Shown: piece after piece, positions 1 through 8,533 of the stretch
How the letters are laid out: the number at the start of each line of letters is the position of its first letter
How positions within the stretch are numbered: position 1 is the stretch's first letter
Assembly (NCBI RefSeq): GCF_900115675.1
Contig: NZ_FOXI01000006.1
Span: 141,518-205,517, forward strand
From: Halolamina pelagica
GTDB lineage: Archaea > Halobacteriota > Halobacteria > Halobacteriales > Haloferacaceae
DNA: 64,000 nucleotides
Direction: 5' to 3'
The notes under the pieces: generated by a model
Seen by the model: only the letters and a program-made list of their open reading frames with translations
Told to the model about the DNA's origin: nothing
The model's database searches: none
Translations under genes and position numbers: made by a program

Positions 1-548
1 ACGGCGGTGCCGGCGTCGCGGGCGGCTTCCTCGTCGGCCTCGCTCTCACAGCGTGCGGCGAGCAGTTCGGCCGCCTCGTCGCCGTAGTCGGCCAGTTCCG
101 CGCGGAACGTCCGGAACTCGTCGGCGCTCTTTCGGTCGGCGTCGCCGACGAAGAAGCCGACCAGTTGGCCCGCGAGCTCGTCGAGAACGAGGAGGGCCGC
201 GGCGGCCCCGGCGAGTCGCTCCACGTCGTTCCCGGGGGCGTCGAGCGCGTCGGCGACGACGTGACGGGAGTCGTCCCCGTCGGACGCCTCGGCGTCGAAG
301 TTGTCGGCGAATTCTGCCGCGAACTCGGCGGCGTCGGCGAACAGGTCGGCCGCGTCGCCGTCGGCGTCGTCACGCCAGCGCTCCAGAATCGGGGCGAATG
401 CGCGGAGTTCGCGCGCGGTACCGGTCCGGACGGCGTCGCCGTCCATCTCGCCGCCGGTGAGCGCGTAGACGGCTTTCGAGGAACTCAATCGGGAGAGTTC
501 GGTGTCGCGGGCGGCCCGGAGGTCGTCGCGGAACGAGTCCACGTTCAT
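1..548 (-). CDS. Hypothetical acidic helical protein, C-terminus cut by window edge
   Basis: The reading frame opens at an ATG (complement of 546-548) and runs off the left edge without a stop, giving about 182 residues. It begins MNVDSFRDDLRAARDTELSR and is Ala/Asp/Glu-rich and apparently all helical. The N-terminus, with its 'SRLSSSKAVYALTGGEMD' stretch, resembles a haloarchaeal family that I remember being annotated, without good support, as a transcription antitermination or rubrerythrin-like protein. I see no catalytic motif. The next gene leftward is not visible, so operon context is unknown. It lies in the same orientation as the sulfurtransferase at 625-1494, 76 nt downstream of it. 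Function unassigned. Confidence 0.6.
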   Translation of the reverse strand, partial: MNVDSFRDDLRAARDTELSRLSSSKAVYALTGGEMDGDAVRTGTARELRAFAPILERWRDDADGDAADLFADAAEFAAEFADNFDAEASDGDDSRHVVADALDAPGNDVERLAGAAAALLVLDELAGQLVGFFVGDADRKSADEFRTFRAELADYGDEAAELLAARCESEADEEAARDAGTA

Positions 549-624
549 GCTTCGGGAGTGGACGAGCAGCGGCTTGTAGCCCACGGAAGCGGGGGGTCGG
601 GGTCGGGAGCCGCGGTCGGCGTCG

Positions 625-1494
625 CTATTCGGCGTCGCCGGTCTCGACGGGCGCGCCGACGAGGTTGCCCCACTCGGTCCAGGAGCCGTCGTAGTTCACC
701 GTCGACTCGTAGCCGAGCAGTTCGTGGAGCGCGAACCAGGCGATCGAGGAGCGCTCGCCGATGCGGCAGTAGGCGACGACGGATTCGTCGCCGTCGATCC
801 CCTTCTCGGCGTACAGGTCGCGGAGCTCCTCGGCGGACTTGAACGTCCCGTCGTCGTTGACCGTCGCGGCCCAGGAGACGTTCTGGGCGCCCGGGATGTG
901 GCCGCCGCGCTGGGCGGTCTCGTTGAGTCCCGGCGGCGCCAGCACCTCGCCGGAGAACTCCTCGGGCGAGCGCACGTCGACGAGGGGCACGCCGCGCTCG
1001 ATGGCGTTCTCCACGTCCTCGCGGTACGCGCGGATGTCCTCGAAGGGGCCGCGGGCGGTGTAGTCCTGCTCGGGGAAGTCAGGCACCTCCGTCGTGGTGG
1101 GGTAGTCGTTCTCGAGCCAGTAGTCCCGGCCGCCGTCGAGCAGGCGCACGTCCTCGTGGCCGTAGTACTGGAACTGCCAGTAGGCGTAGGCGGCGAACCA
1201 GTTGGAGTTGTCGCCGTAGAGCACGACCGTCGAGTCGTTAGCGATGCCGTGGGAGCCGAGCAGGTCCCCGAAGTCACCCTTGCTCAGGATGTCCCGCGTG
1301 GTCTGGTCCTGCAGCTGTGTCTCCCAGTTGAAGCCGATGGCGCCGGGCGCGTGTTCGTCGTCGTAGGACTCGGTGTCGACGCTCACTTCGACCAGGCGCA
1401 GGCCAGGGTCGTCGCTCTGGAACTCGTCGAGCCGATCCGCCACCCAATCGGCGGAGACGAGCGCGTCAGTCGCGTACTCGGGGTCTGAAACCAT
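625..1494 (-). CDS. Thiosulfate/3-mercaptopyruvate sulfurtransferase (double rhodanese)
   Basis: A 289-residue protein with two rhodanese domains. The N-terminal half is the inactive domain and the C-terminal half carries the persulfide-forming Cys at about residue 243 in CRIGERSS. The family moves sulfane sulfur from thiosulfate or mercaptopyruvate to cyanide or other acceptors in the cytosol. The CR(I/L)GERSS loop is the thiosulfate-sulfurtransferase form seen in actinobacterial and archaeal SseA/TssA-like proteins. The length is normal for the family. A TATA-like GCTTAAG lies about 30 nt upstream of the ATG. The gene is divergent from a second double-rhodanese gene at 1645-2427, with about 150 nt between them, so the two may share a control region. 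Confidence 0.9.
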   Translation of the reverse strand: MVSDPEYATDALVSADWVADRLDEFQSDDPGLRLVEVSVDTESYDDEHAPGAIGFNWETQLQDQTTRDILSKGDFGDLLGSHGIANDSTVVLYGDNSNWFAAYAYWQFQYYGHEDVRLLDGGRDYWLENDYPTTTEVPDFPEQDYTARGPFEDIRAYREDVENAIERGVPLVDVRSPEEFSGEVLAPPGLNETAQRGGHIPGAQNVSWAATVNDDGTFKSAEELRDLYAEKGIDGDESVVAYCRIGERSSIAWFALHELLGYESTVNYDGSWTEWGNLVGAPVETGDAE

Positions 1495-1644
1495 GATTCG
1501 CTCGTTTGTTGGGGCGCTATCAACTTAAGCGGGGAGTCCCCGGTCGCTCTCGCCGGCCTCTCGGACGGTCAGTTCGGTGGCGCGATGGCGGTCGAGCGTG
1601 ACGCGAACCCGAGGGCTAAGTCCGGGCGGTCCCTGGGTTCGTCC

Positions 1645-2427
1645 ATGCAGCCGTTCGTCCCCGCGTCGTGGGTCCGGGACCGCGACGTAGCGGTCGTCGA
1701 CGTCCGGGAGCCCTGGGAGTACGACAGCATCGGCCACCTGCCGGGCGCGGTGAACGTCCCGTTCGACGCCTTCCGCTCCGACGAGGGCGAGGCCGGGAAA
1801 CTCCCGCCCCGGGGGGAGTGGGAGGCCCTGCTCTCCGAGGCAGGTATCGGCAGCGACGCCGAGATCGTCGCCTACGACGACACGCAGGGCGTGTTCGCGG
1901 CGCGGTTCGTCGTGACGGCGCTGCTACTGGGTCACGATCCCGGGCGGCTCCACGTCCTCGACGGCGACTTCAGTTCCTGGCAGCGCGAGTACGGGACGAC
2001 CACCGACCCGGTCGACCCCACACCCGCCGAGTACGAGAGCGATCCCGACGCCGAGACGCCGCTGGTGGACTTCGAGACGGTGCGGGACCTGCTTCCGGCG
2101 GTCGATGCCGGCGACGTGACGCTCGTCGACACCCGCGAGGAGTGGGAGTTCGAGGAGGGCCACCTCCCCGGCGCGGTCCAACTGGACTGGCGCGAGCTCG
2201 TCGACGAGGGGACGCGGGGACTGCGCCCCGAGAACGAACTCCGGGCGCTGCTCACGGATCGGGGGATCGTCCCGGAGAAACGGGCAGTGCTGTACTGTAA
2301 CACCGCCCGGCGCGTGAGCCACACGTACCTCGTGCTCCGGCAGCTGGGATACGGGACCGTCGACCTGTACGAGGGCAGTCTGACGGAGTGGCGGGAGCGC
2401 GGCGGCGAACTGGTGGGCAACGAGTAG
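1645..2427 (+). CDS. Sulfurtransferase (double rhodanese)
   Basis: A 260-residue protein with two rhodanese modules. The first runs from about residue 1 to 125 (VVDVREPWEYDSIGHLPGAV). The second runs from about 140 to 260, with the candidate active Cys218 in YCNTARRVSHTY. The loop CNTARR differs from the CRIGERSS loop of the neighbour at 625-1494, so the two probably use different acceptors. I prefer the ATG at 1645 over an in-frame ATG at 1585: homology starts right after 1645, and a TATA-like GGCTAAG lies about 30 nt upstream, which fits a leaderless transcript. The two genes are divergent. Confidence 0.88.
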   Translation: MQPFVPASWVRDRDVAVVDVREPWEYDSIGHLPGAVNVPFDAFRSDEGEAGKLPPRGEWEALLSEAGIGSDAEIVAYDDTQGVFAARFVVTALLLGHDPGRLHVLDGDFSSWQREYGTTTDPVDPTPAEYESDPDAETPLVDFETVRDLLPAVDAGDVTLVDTREEWEFEEGHLPGAVQLDWRELVDEGTRGLRPENELRALLTDRGIVPEKRAVLYCNTARRVSHTYLVLRQLGYGTVDLYEGSLTEWRERGGELVGNE

Positions 2428-2435
2428 CGGTCCGC

Positions 2436-3482
2436 CTACTCGATCCCGGCGTCGCGGTCCGACTGGATCACGTCGTCGGCGTCGGCTGCCTCCTCGACCC
2501 CCGGTGCCGTCGACAGCAGTTGCACCGTCTCGACGAGCAGTCCGACGGCCAGCGGGCCGAGAACGAACCCCAGCGGCCCGATCGTGAGCACGCCCCCGAC
2601 GAAGCCGACGAAGTAGAGTGTCATCGGGAGTTCGCCGGCGAGCGAGGCCAGTCGGGGGCGAACGATCGCGTCCGGGAGGAAACCGACGACGACGAGGCCG
2701 ACGATCAGGACCGTCGTCGCCCGCGTCACGTCGCCGTTGACCACGTCGACGGCCGCGAGCGTGACGATCACGACGCTCGGTCCGACGACGGGGACGAACT
2801 GGAGCAGGCCGGCGACGATCGCGAGCGTGAGCGCGGCCTCGTACCCCAGCAGGGCGAACACGACGTAGGCGGCGACGCCGGTCGCGGCCGCGGTCGCCGC
2901 CTGAACCAGATAGATCCCGGCCAGCGTGGCCTGGATCCGCTCGTGGTAGCGCTCGAGCGCGTCGTGGAACTCGACGGGGACGAGTCCGACGGCGACCGTC
3001 CTGAACGAGCCCGGACGGGCGAGCAGCCCGTACACCACGATGGCGAACAGCAGCCCCTTCAGCGAGAGCACGGTCGCGGCGCTGGCGATCGAGAGCGCGG
3101 CGTCCTGCAGCACGTCGCTGGCGGCCGTGGTCAGCGGCCTCGTCCGGATCAGGTACGAGAACTCGCCGATCTCGATGGGGATCGTCGCCGGCAACGCGCG
3201 GGCGATACCGATCAGCGCCGAGCGTCGCTGGTAGAGCACGTACGCCGCCGGCACGACGGCGGCGACCACTGCCAGCGCGGCGACGCCGGTGATCGCCCCC
3301 GTCGCGACCCGCCGAGAGAACCCGCGGTGGACCAGCAGCTTCCGGAACGGGAACAGCGTGTACGCCACCGTGATGGCGAACACGACCGTGTAGAGCACCT
3401 CCGAGAGCACGACCGCCGACAGCGCAGTCAGGCCGACGAGCGCGACCACCAGTAGTCGAGTCTCTCCCCAGTCGCTGTTCAT
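2436..3482 (-). CDS. AI-2E family transporter (polytopic membrane protein)
   Basis: A 348-residue integral membrane protein starting MNSDWGETRLLVVALVG, with about seven to eight hydrophobic segments and the C-terminal GPLGFVLGPLAVGLLVE motif typical of the AI-2E/PerM exporter family. Bacterial members have been linked to autoinducer-2 export or Na+/H+ exchange; the substrate in haloarchaea is not known. The ATG at 3482 is preferred over one nine codons upstream because the first hydrophobic helix follows directly. It is convergent with the sulfurtransferase (8 nt between stops) and divergent from the binding-protein gene at 3578. Confidence 0.85.
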   Translation of the reverse strand: MNSDWGETRLLVVALVGLTALSAVVLSEVLYTVVFAITVAYTLFPFRKLLVHRGFSRRVATGAITGVAALAVVAAVVPAAYVLYQRRSALIGIARALPATIPIEIGEFSYLIRTRPLTTAASDVLQDAALSIASAATVLSLKGLLFAIVVYGLLARPGSFRTVAVGLVPVEFHDALERYHERIQATLAGIYLVQAATAAATGVAAYVVFALLGYEAALTLAIVAGLLQFVPVVGPSVVIVTLAAVDVVNGDVTRATTVLIVGLVVVGFLPDAIVRPRLASLAGELPMTLYFVGFVGGVLTIGPLGFVLGPLAVGLLVETVQLLSTAPGVEEAADADDVIQSDRDAGIE

Positions 3483-3543
3483 ACGGCCCCCGGGAACCCG
3501 AGCGGGCAAAACCGTTGTCCCGTCGACGGCGTCCCGGACCGTG

Positions 3544-3554
3544 CGGCTTAACTA
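3544..3554 (+). promoter_or_regulatory. TATA box of the thiamine-type binding-protein gene
   Basis: CGGCTTAACTA sits 24-34 nt before the ATG at 3578, the spacing expected of a haloarchaeal promoter giving a leaderless mRNA. It supports the internal start at 3578. Confidence 0.6.
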
Positions 3555-3577
3555 CCATCCGGAGAAACAACCGAGTA

Positions 3578-4735
3578 ATGAGCGAAGACCGGATCGACAG
3601 GCGGCGGTTCATCCAGACGGCCGGTGCGGCGGGCGTCACGCTGCTCGCGGGCTGTTCGGCCGACCGGGTCGACTCGCCGACCGACACCACCTCGACCGAA
3701 CCCACCGAGCCCACGTCGACGACCGTCGGCACCAGCGACGGCCGCAGCGACACGCTGGTGGTCGCGACGTACAGCTCGTTCATCGACGCCGTGAGCACCA
3801 GTCCCGGCGCCTGGATCAAACAGCAGTTCGAGTCGGAGTTCGACGCCGACCTGGTCTGGCAGACGCCGCCGAACGAACTCGACCAGTACATCCAGCGGGC
3901 CAACGCCGGCGTGGAGATCGACGCCGACGTGTACGTCGGCCTGAACGTCGACGGCCTGATCCGGCTCGACGACAACCTCGAGAGCGGCTCGCTGTTCGCC
4001 GAGGCGCCCGACCTCGACGGCGCCGGCGACATCAAGGAGGGGCTGCAGTTCGACCCCCAGGGCCGAGCCGTCACCTACGACACGGGGTACATCAGCCTCG
4101 TCTGGAACGCCACCGCCGACGGCGGCGAGTTCGTCGCCCCGGAGACGTTCGACGGGCTGCTGGAGTCGGAGTACGCCGGCGACCTGCTCGCCCAGAACCC
4201 CTCCTCGTCGGCGACCGGCCGGGCGTTTCTGCTGCACACGATCCAGGCCAAAGGCGAGGAGAACTACCTCGACTACTGGGCGGACCTGCAGGCGAACGAC
4301 GTGCGGATCCTCGACGGCTGGGACGCCTCCTACAGCGCCTACGGCAAGGACGAGGCGCCGATGGTCGTCTCCTACTCGACGGACCAGGTGTACGCCAACC
4401 GCGCGGGGCAGGACATGGACCGCCACCAGATCCGGTTCCTGAACGATCAGGCCTACGCCAACCCGGAGGGGATGGCCCGGTTCGCCGGGACCGACAGCCC
4501 CGACCTCGCGCAGTCGTTCATGGAGTTCATGCTCCGGCCGGAGGTGCAGGCCGAAATCGCGGTCCGGAACGTCGCGTTCCCCGCCGTCACCGACGCCGAG
4601 TTCGGCGACGAACACGCCGAGTACGAGCAGTACGCGCAGGTCCCGCCGGAGGCGGTCAGCTTCACCTACGACGAGCTCCGGGGGAACCTCCAAGGCTGGA
4701 TCGAGGAGTGGAGCCGCCAGATCGCGGGTAACTGA
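3578..4735 (+). CDS. Thiamine-type ABC transporter substrate-binding lipoprotein
   Basis: A 385-residue secreted protein. The N-terminus carries a twin-arginine signal (RRRFIQTAGAAG) and a lipobox ending in Cys26, so it is exported folded by Tat and anchored by lipid, as usual in haloarchaea. A Thr/Ser/Glu-rich linker follows. From about residue 65 the fold is the TbpA/ThiB class of periplasmic binding protein (LVVATYSSF, then YDTGYISLVWN). The expected role is capture of thiamine or a related compound outside the cell for an ABC importer. No permease or ATPase gene lies next to it. I chose the ATG at 3578 because the Tat signal begins there and a TATA box stands upstream. Confidence 0.82.
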   Translation: MSEDRIDRRRFIQTAGAAGVTLLAGCSADRVDSPTDTTSTEPTEPTSTTVGTSDGRSDTLVVATYSSFIDAVSTSPGAWIKQQFESEFDADLVWQTPPNELDQYIQRANAGVEIDADVYVGLNVDGLIRLDDNLESGSLFAEAPDLDGAGDIKEGLQFDPQGRAVTYDTGYISLVWNATADGGEFVAPETFDGLLESEYAGDLLAQNPSSSATGRAFLLHTIQAKGEENYLDYWADLQANDVRILDGWDASYSAYGKDEAPMVVSYSTDQVYANRAGQDMDRHQIRFLNDQAYANPEGMARFAGTDSPDLAQSFMEFMLRPEVQAEIAVRNVAFPAVTDAEFGDEHAEYEQYAQVPPEAVSFTYDELRGNLQGWIEEWSRQIAGN

Positions 4736-4811
4736 TTCGGTCGTGGCGACCGGTCCCCACCCCGTACGCCGCTAGCCGAACCGTTTTCTCCCGCAGTCCC
4801 CGCCGTCCGGT

Positions 4812-5840
<1,029 letters not shown>

Positions 5841-5888
5841 GAAGACGGAGTCGAGCCGTGCTGCGGGGACGATGTCGTCGCGACGCGC

Positions 5889-6566
5889 TCAGGGCGCGAC
5901 GCCGACGGTCAGCAGCGTTCCCCAGGTCCGATAGCGCTCGACCATCGCCTCGCGGCTGTCGAACTCCTCGTGGGGGAACTCGGACGCGGGCGGGATCTCG
6001 ATCTCGCGGTCCGGGACGTTGTCCTGCTCGGCGACGTGCAGGCCGGCGTCGCGGAACGCGTCGCGGTACTCGCTGCGGTCCCAGCGGGTCATCTCGATCT
6101 CGATGTTCGCCTGCCACCCGTGGGAGGCGACGTTCTCCTCGTAGTAGTTGACCGCGCAGTAGAACGTCCCGCCGGGTTTCAGCACGCGCCGGATCTCCTC
6201 GAGCGTGTGGTGGGGGTCGTTCGCGTAGTAGAACGCCTCCATCGAGAAGGCGTGGTCGATCGAGCCGTCGGCGAACGGCAGGTGGTCGAAGTCGCCGACG
6301 AGGAAGCCCACGGCGTCGTCCTCGCTGTAGCCGTCGGCCTTCCGGGCCATCTCGGGCGAGCCGTCGAGGCCGTAGGCGGCGCCGATGCCCCGCTCGCGCA
6401 GCGCCCGCAGCGCGTAGCCGCTGCCGGTCCCGAGGTCGAGGACGGTGTCGCCGTCCTCGACGGGCATGCGAGCCAGGATCGGCCGCGCGGTGTGCCAGTG
6501 GCGGTCCTCCATCCCCTGCTCGCGACCCTCGGCGGCCCAGGCGTCGAACTCCTCGCGAACGCTCAT
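5889..6566 (-). CDS. Class I SAM-dependent methyltransferase
   Basis: A 225-residue cytosolic methyltransferase. Motif I, TVLDLGTGSGYALRAL, lies near residue 38 and binds S-adenosylmethionine. The acidic loop GLDGSPEM follows, then GDFDHLPFADGSIDHAFSMEAFYY and the post-motif LKPGGTFYCAVNYY. The layout is the UbiE/Methyltransf_11 type that methylates small molecules; the substrate cannot be inferred. It is convergent with the LLM oxidoreductase (48 nt apart) and divergent from the KaiC-like gene at 6688. Confidence 0.85.
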   Translation of the reverse strand: MSVREEFDAWAAEGREQGMEDRHWHTARPILARMPVEDGDTVLDLGTGSGYALRALRERGIGAAYGLDGSPEMARKADGYSEDDAVGFLVGDFDHLPFADGSIDHAFSMEAFYYANDPHHTLEEIRRVLKPGGTFYCAVNYYEENVASHGWQANIEIEMTRWDRSEYRDAFRDAGLHVAEQDNVPDREIEIPPASEFPHEEFDSREAMVERYRTWGTLLTVGVAP

Positions 6567-6687
6567 GGGCGGGGTTGGACCGTCCCCGGCAAAACGGGTT
6601 CGGCTCCCGGTCGGACCAGGTCCCGAGGGGCGACTCCGGCCCGTCCCTCGCCGCGAGTTTCAAGTCGCCGCCGGTGTACCACCGCCT

Positions 6688-7272
6688 ATGGAGTACGACC
6701 TCGCCATCGACGGCGCACCCGAGACCGTCCCGGCCGGCACCGCCCTGCTGCTTCTGCACCCCAGTATCGGGGAGACCGACCGCGTCGACACGGACTTCCT
6801 CAGCGCCGACACAGACCGGTTCCTGGTGATCTCCACCCGAACCACCGCCCGGGAGGTCGAACAGAAACTCGACTACTACGAGGTCGACGAGTCCCGCGCG
6901 GTGATCCTCGACACGCTCTCGATCGAACGCGGCTACTCCCGCCGCTCGGCGCCGAACATCCACTACGCCGCCGGCCCGGACGACGTGGAGGGGATCGTCG
7001 AGGACGTGGAGTCGTTCCTCGAAACGACCGAGGGACACCGCCGGATCACGTTCGACTCGCTCAGCGAACTCGCCTACTACGGCGACGAGGCCGCCGCGCT
7101 GGAGGCCGCCGAACGACTGATCGAGCTCGTCCGCGAACACGGCGCCGTCTGCCTGTTCCATCTCTCCAGCGAGGTCCACGACGACGACACCGTCGCCGCC
7201 TTCGCCGAGCTGTTCGACGGGACGGTCACCCTCGACGACGACGGGACCGTGAGCTACGAAGCCGCCGAGTAG
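6688..7272 (+). CDS. RecA/KaiC-like P-loop-fold protein without a canonical Walker A
   Basis: A 194-residue conserved haloarchaeal protein starting MEYDLAIDGAPETVPAGTAL. The secondary-structure pattern (LLLLHPSIGETDRVDTDFL, FLVISTRTTAREVEQKLDYY, AVILDTLSIERGY, RITFDSLSELAYYGD) follows the RecA/KaiC ATPase core. The usual GxxGxGKT loop is replaced by HPSIGETD, so nucleotide binding is doubtful. Such degenerate KaiC proteins are common in haloarchaea and their function is unknown. I chose the ATG at 6688; the open frame extends to 6445 but only into the divergent methyltransferase gene. A tandem repeat begins about 85 nt downstream. Confidence 0.7.
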   Translation: MEYDLAIDGAPETVPAGTALLLLHPSIGETDRVDTDFLSADTDRFLVISTRTTAREVEQKLDYYEVDESRAVILDTLSIERGYSRRSAPNIHYAAGPDDVEGIVEDVESFLETTEGHRRITFDSLSELAYYGDEAAALEAAERLIELVREHGAVCLFHLSSEVHDDDTVAAFAELFDGTVTLDDDGTVSYEAAE

Positions 7273-7355
7273 GTCCGCCACCCCGCCGGTTTTCGGTGTC
7301 CTCGCCAGTTCCTCCGTCGGTTCCACCCGAAGCGCCGGGGGTCGTCAGCGGAGGT

Positions 7356-7553
7356 GAAGGAGTCGTTCCAGTCGAAACGGTACGTGCAGTCGAAGCGTTC
7401 GAAGGGGACGAAACGGTGGAAAGAGACGAAACGGTCGACGGAATCGAGACGATCGAACGAGGCGAAACGAGCCACGGAGGCGAAACGGTCGGTTGAATCG
7501 AGATGATCGACCGGGCCGATACGCCCGAACGAGTCGAAACCGTCCCGTAAGCG
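7356..7553. repeat. 18-bp-period tandem repeat, about 11 degenerate units
   Basis: Between two genes lie units of exactly 18 nt, each starting GA(A/G)ACG or a close variant, at 7356, 7374, 7392, 7410, 7428, 7446, 7464, 7482, 7500, 7518 and 7536. A rough consensus is GAAACGGTCGAACGAGTC. The period equals six codons. Read on the plus strand the units encode a degenerate hexapeptide such as ETVERD or ETVDGI. One plus-strand frame is open from a possible GTG at 7296 to a TGA at 7494-7496 in unit 8, and the same frame then runs on to a TAA at 7548. Whether it is or was translated is unclear. Confidence 0.85.
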
Positions 7554-7562
7554 GCGATGCCG

Positions 7563-8345
7563 CTACTCCGCCAGCGCGTCGACGGTCTTCTCGGCCCACC
7601 GGACCGCGTACTCCGCGCCGTGGTCGCGGTAGGCCAGCGTATCCAGCGCCGCGAACGGCGCCGGCAGGTCGAGCCCGTGTTTCACTGCCGAACACGCCAG
7701 TTCCGTCGCCGCGGGGAACGTCGTCTCGCCGCGGGCGACCTCGCCAGGCAGGTCCTCGATCCGGCCGACGAGTCGGTCGCCGGCGTCGGCCCACGCCGCG
7801 TGGAGTTCATCGTGCTCGCCCTCCCACGCGCGGAACCGCTCGCGGGTATGGAGGCCGACCCAGGCCTCGAACAGCGCCATCGCGACCTGGTACGTCGCCG
7901 CGCCGCCGAGGCCGAGCGCGTCGTCGAGTTCGGGGTAGCGCTCGCCGAAGAAGGGGAGGAAGCTCTCCGGGACGCCCTCGTCGATCTCGACCAGCGCCTC
8001 CGCGAGCAGGAACGAGCGGAATCCCTCGGGAGTTCCCGCGGCGCGGGCCTTGACGAGCACCGTCGGCGGCTCCGTCTGTCGGGTCCGGACGACCGTGCCG
8101 TCGCCCGGCAGCCCGACCGTGAACTGCGCGCCGGCGTAGTCCGCCAACTGCGAGGGCGCGTTCGCCGGGAGCCACGACTCGGGGTAGGCGGCGGGGTCGA
8201 GCGCGTCGACGAGCAGGCCCAGCTCCTCGGCGACCGCGGGCGGGAGCGTCTCGAAGTCCTGCTCCACGTCGAGAACGAGGACCTCGGGGGTGAGGTCGCG
8301 ATGCAGTCGCTGAACCGGCGGGGAGAGCGTCCGCTCGGTGAACAT
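7563..8345 (-). CDS. Conserved haloarchaeal protein, function unknown
   Basis: A 260-residue soluble acidic protein starting MFTERTLSPPVQRLHRDLTP. It contains the phrases FETLPPAVAEELGLLVDALDP near residue 32 and SFLLAEALVEIDEGVPESFL near 130. I recognise the general style as a haloarchaea-specific family but see no catalytic motif, signal peptide or membrane segment. Its ATG overlaps the stop of the upstream 32-codon membrane microprotein by 1 nt, so the two are probably translated from one mRNA. It closes the minus-strand gene run that begins with oapA beside the replication origin. Confidence 0.75.
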   Translation of the reverse strand: MFTERTLSPPVQRLHRDLTPEVLVLDVEQDFETLPPAVAEELGLLVDALDPAAYPESWLPANAPSQLADYAGAQFTVGLPGDGTVVRTRQTEPPTVLVKARAAGTPEGFRSFLLAEALVEIDEGVPESFLPFFGERYPELDDALGLGGAATYQVAMALFEAWVGLHTRERFRAWEGEHDELHAAWADAGDRLVGRIEDLPGEVARGETTFPAATELACSAVKHGLDLPAPFAALDTLAYRDHGAEYAVRWAEKTVDALAE

Positions 8346-8443
8346 CAGGCGCCGCTCGAGAGAACGATCTGGAAGACCAGAGCGAGCGCCAGAAGCGCCG
8401 ACAGGCCGACTGTGCTGGTGACGATCTTCGTCGGGGTGCTCAT
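8345..8443 (-). CDS. 32-residue single-pass membrane microprotein
   Basis: A short frame starts MSTPTKIVTSTVGLSALLAL at 8443, and most of its length from residue 11 on is one hydrophobic helix. The stop at 8345-8347 overlaps the ATG of the next gene. A GTTAAC TATA-like box at 8468-8473 stands 25-30 nt upstream of the ATG, which supports this start rather than the longer frame open to 8533. The size and shape recall small haloarchaeal membrane subunits, but I cannot name it. Confidence 0.6.
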   Translation of the reverse strand: MSTPTKIVTSTVGLSALLALALVFQIVLSSGA

Positions 8444-8467
8444 GCTCGGTGCTGCGACCGCGTCGCT

Positions 8468-8473
8468 GTTAAC
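8468..8473 (-). promoter_or_regulatory. TATA-like box for the microprotein gene
   Basis: GTTAAC lies 25 nt before the ATG at 8443, within the 90-nt gap after oapC. It suggests that the microprotein and the 260-residue protein can be transcribed apart from the oap genes. Confidence 0.45.
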
Positions 8474-8533
8474 AGTTGCTGTCAGCGATCGACGCGGACG
8501 CGACGGAAGGGTCGCCCAGTGATCGACGGCCAC

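Noticed and set aside
1924..4074. 716-residue open frame on the minus strand
   Set aside because: It runs antisense through the sulfurtransferase and across the AI-2E and binding-protein genes. Its translation is low-complexity Arg/Pro/Ser text typical of GC-rich shadow frames, while the other frames hold clear families.
7254..7475. 73-residue minus-strand frame with repeated Arg-Phe pattern
   Set aside because: It is the complement of the 18-bp repeat. Any reading frame through an in-phase 6-codon repeat gives a periodic peptide, and no promoter or start context supports this strand.
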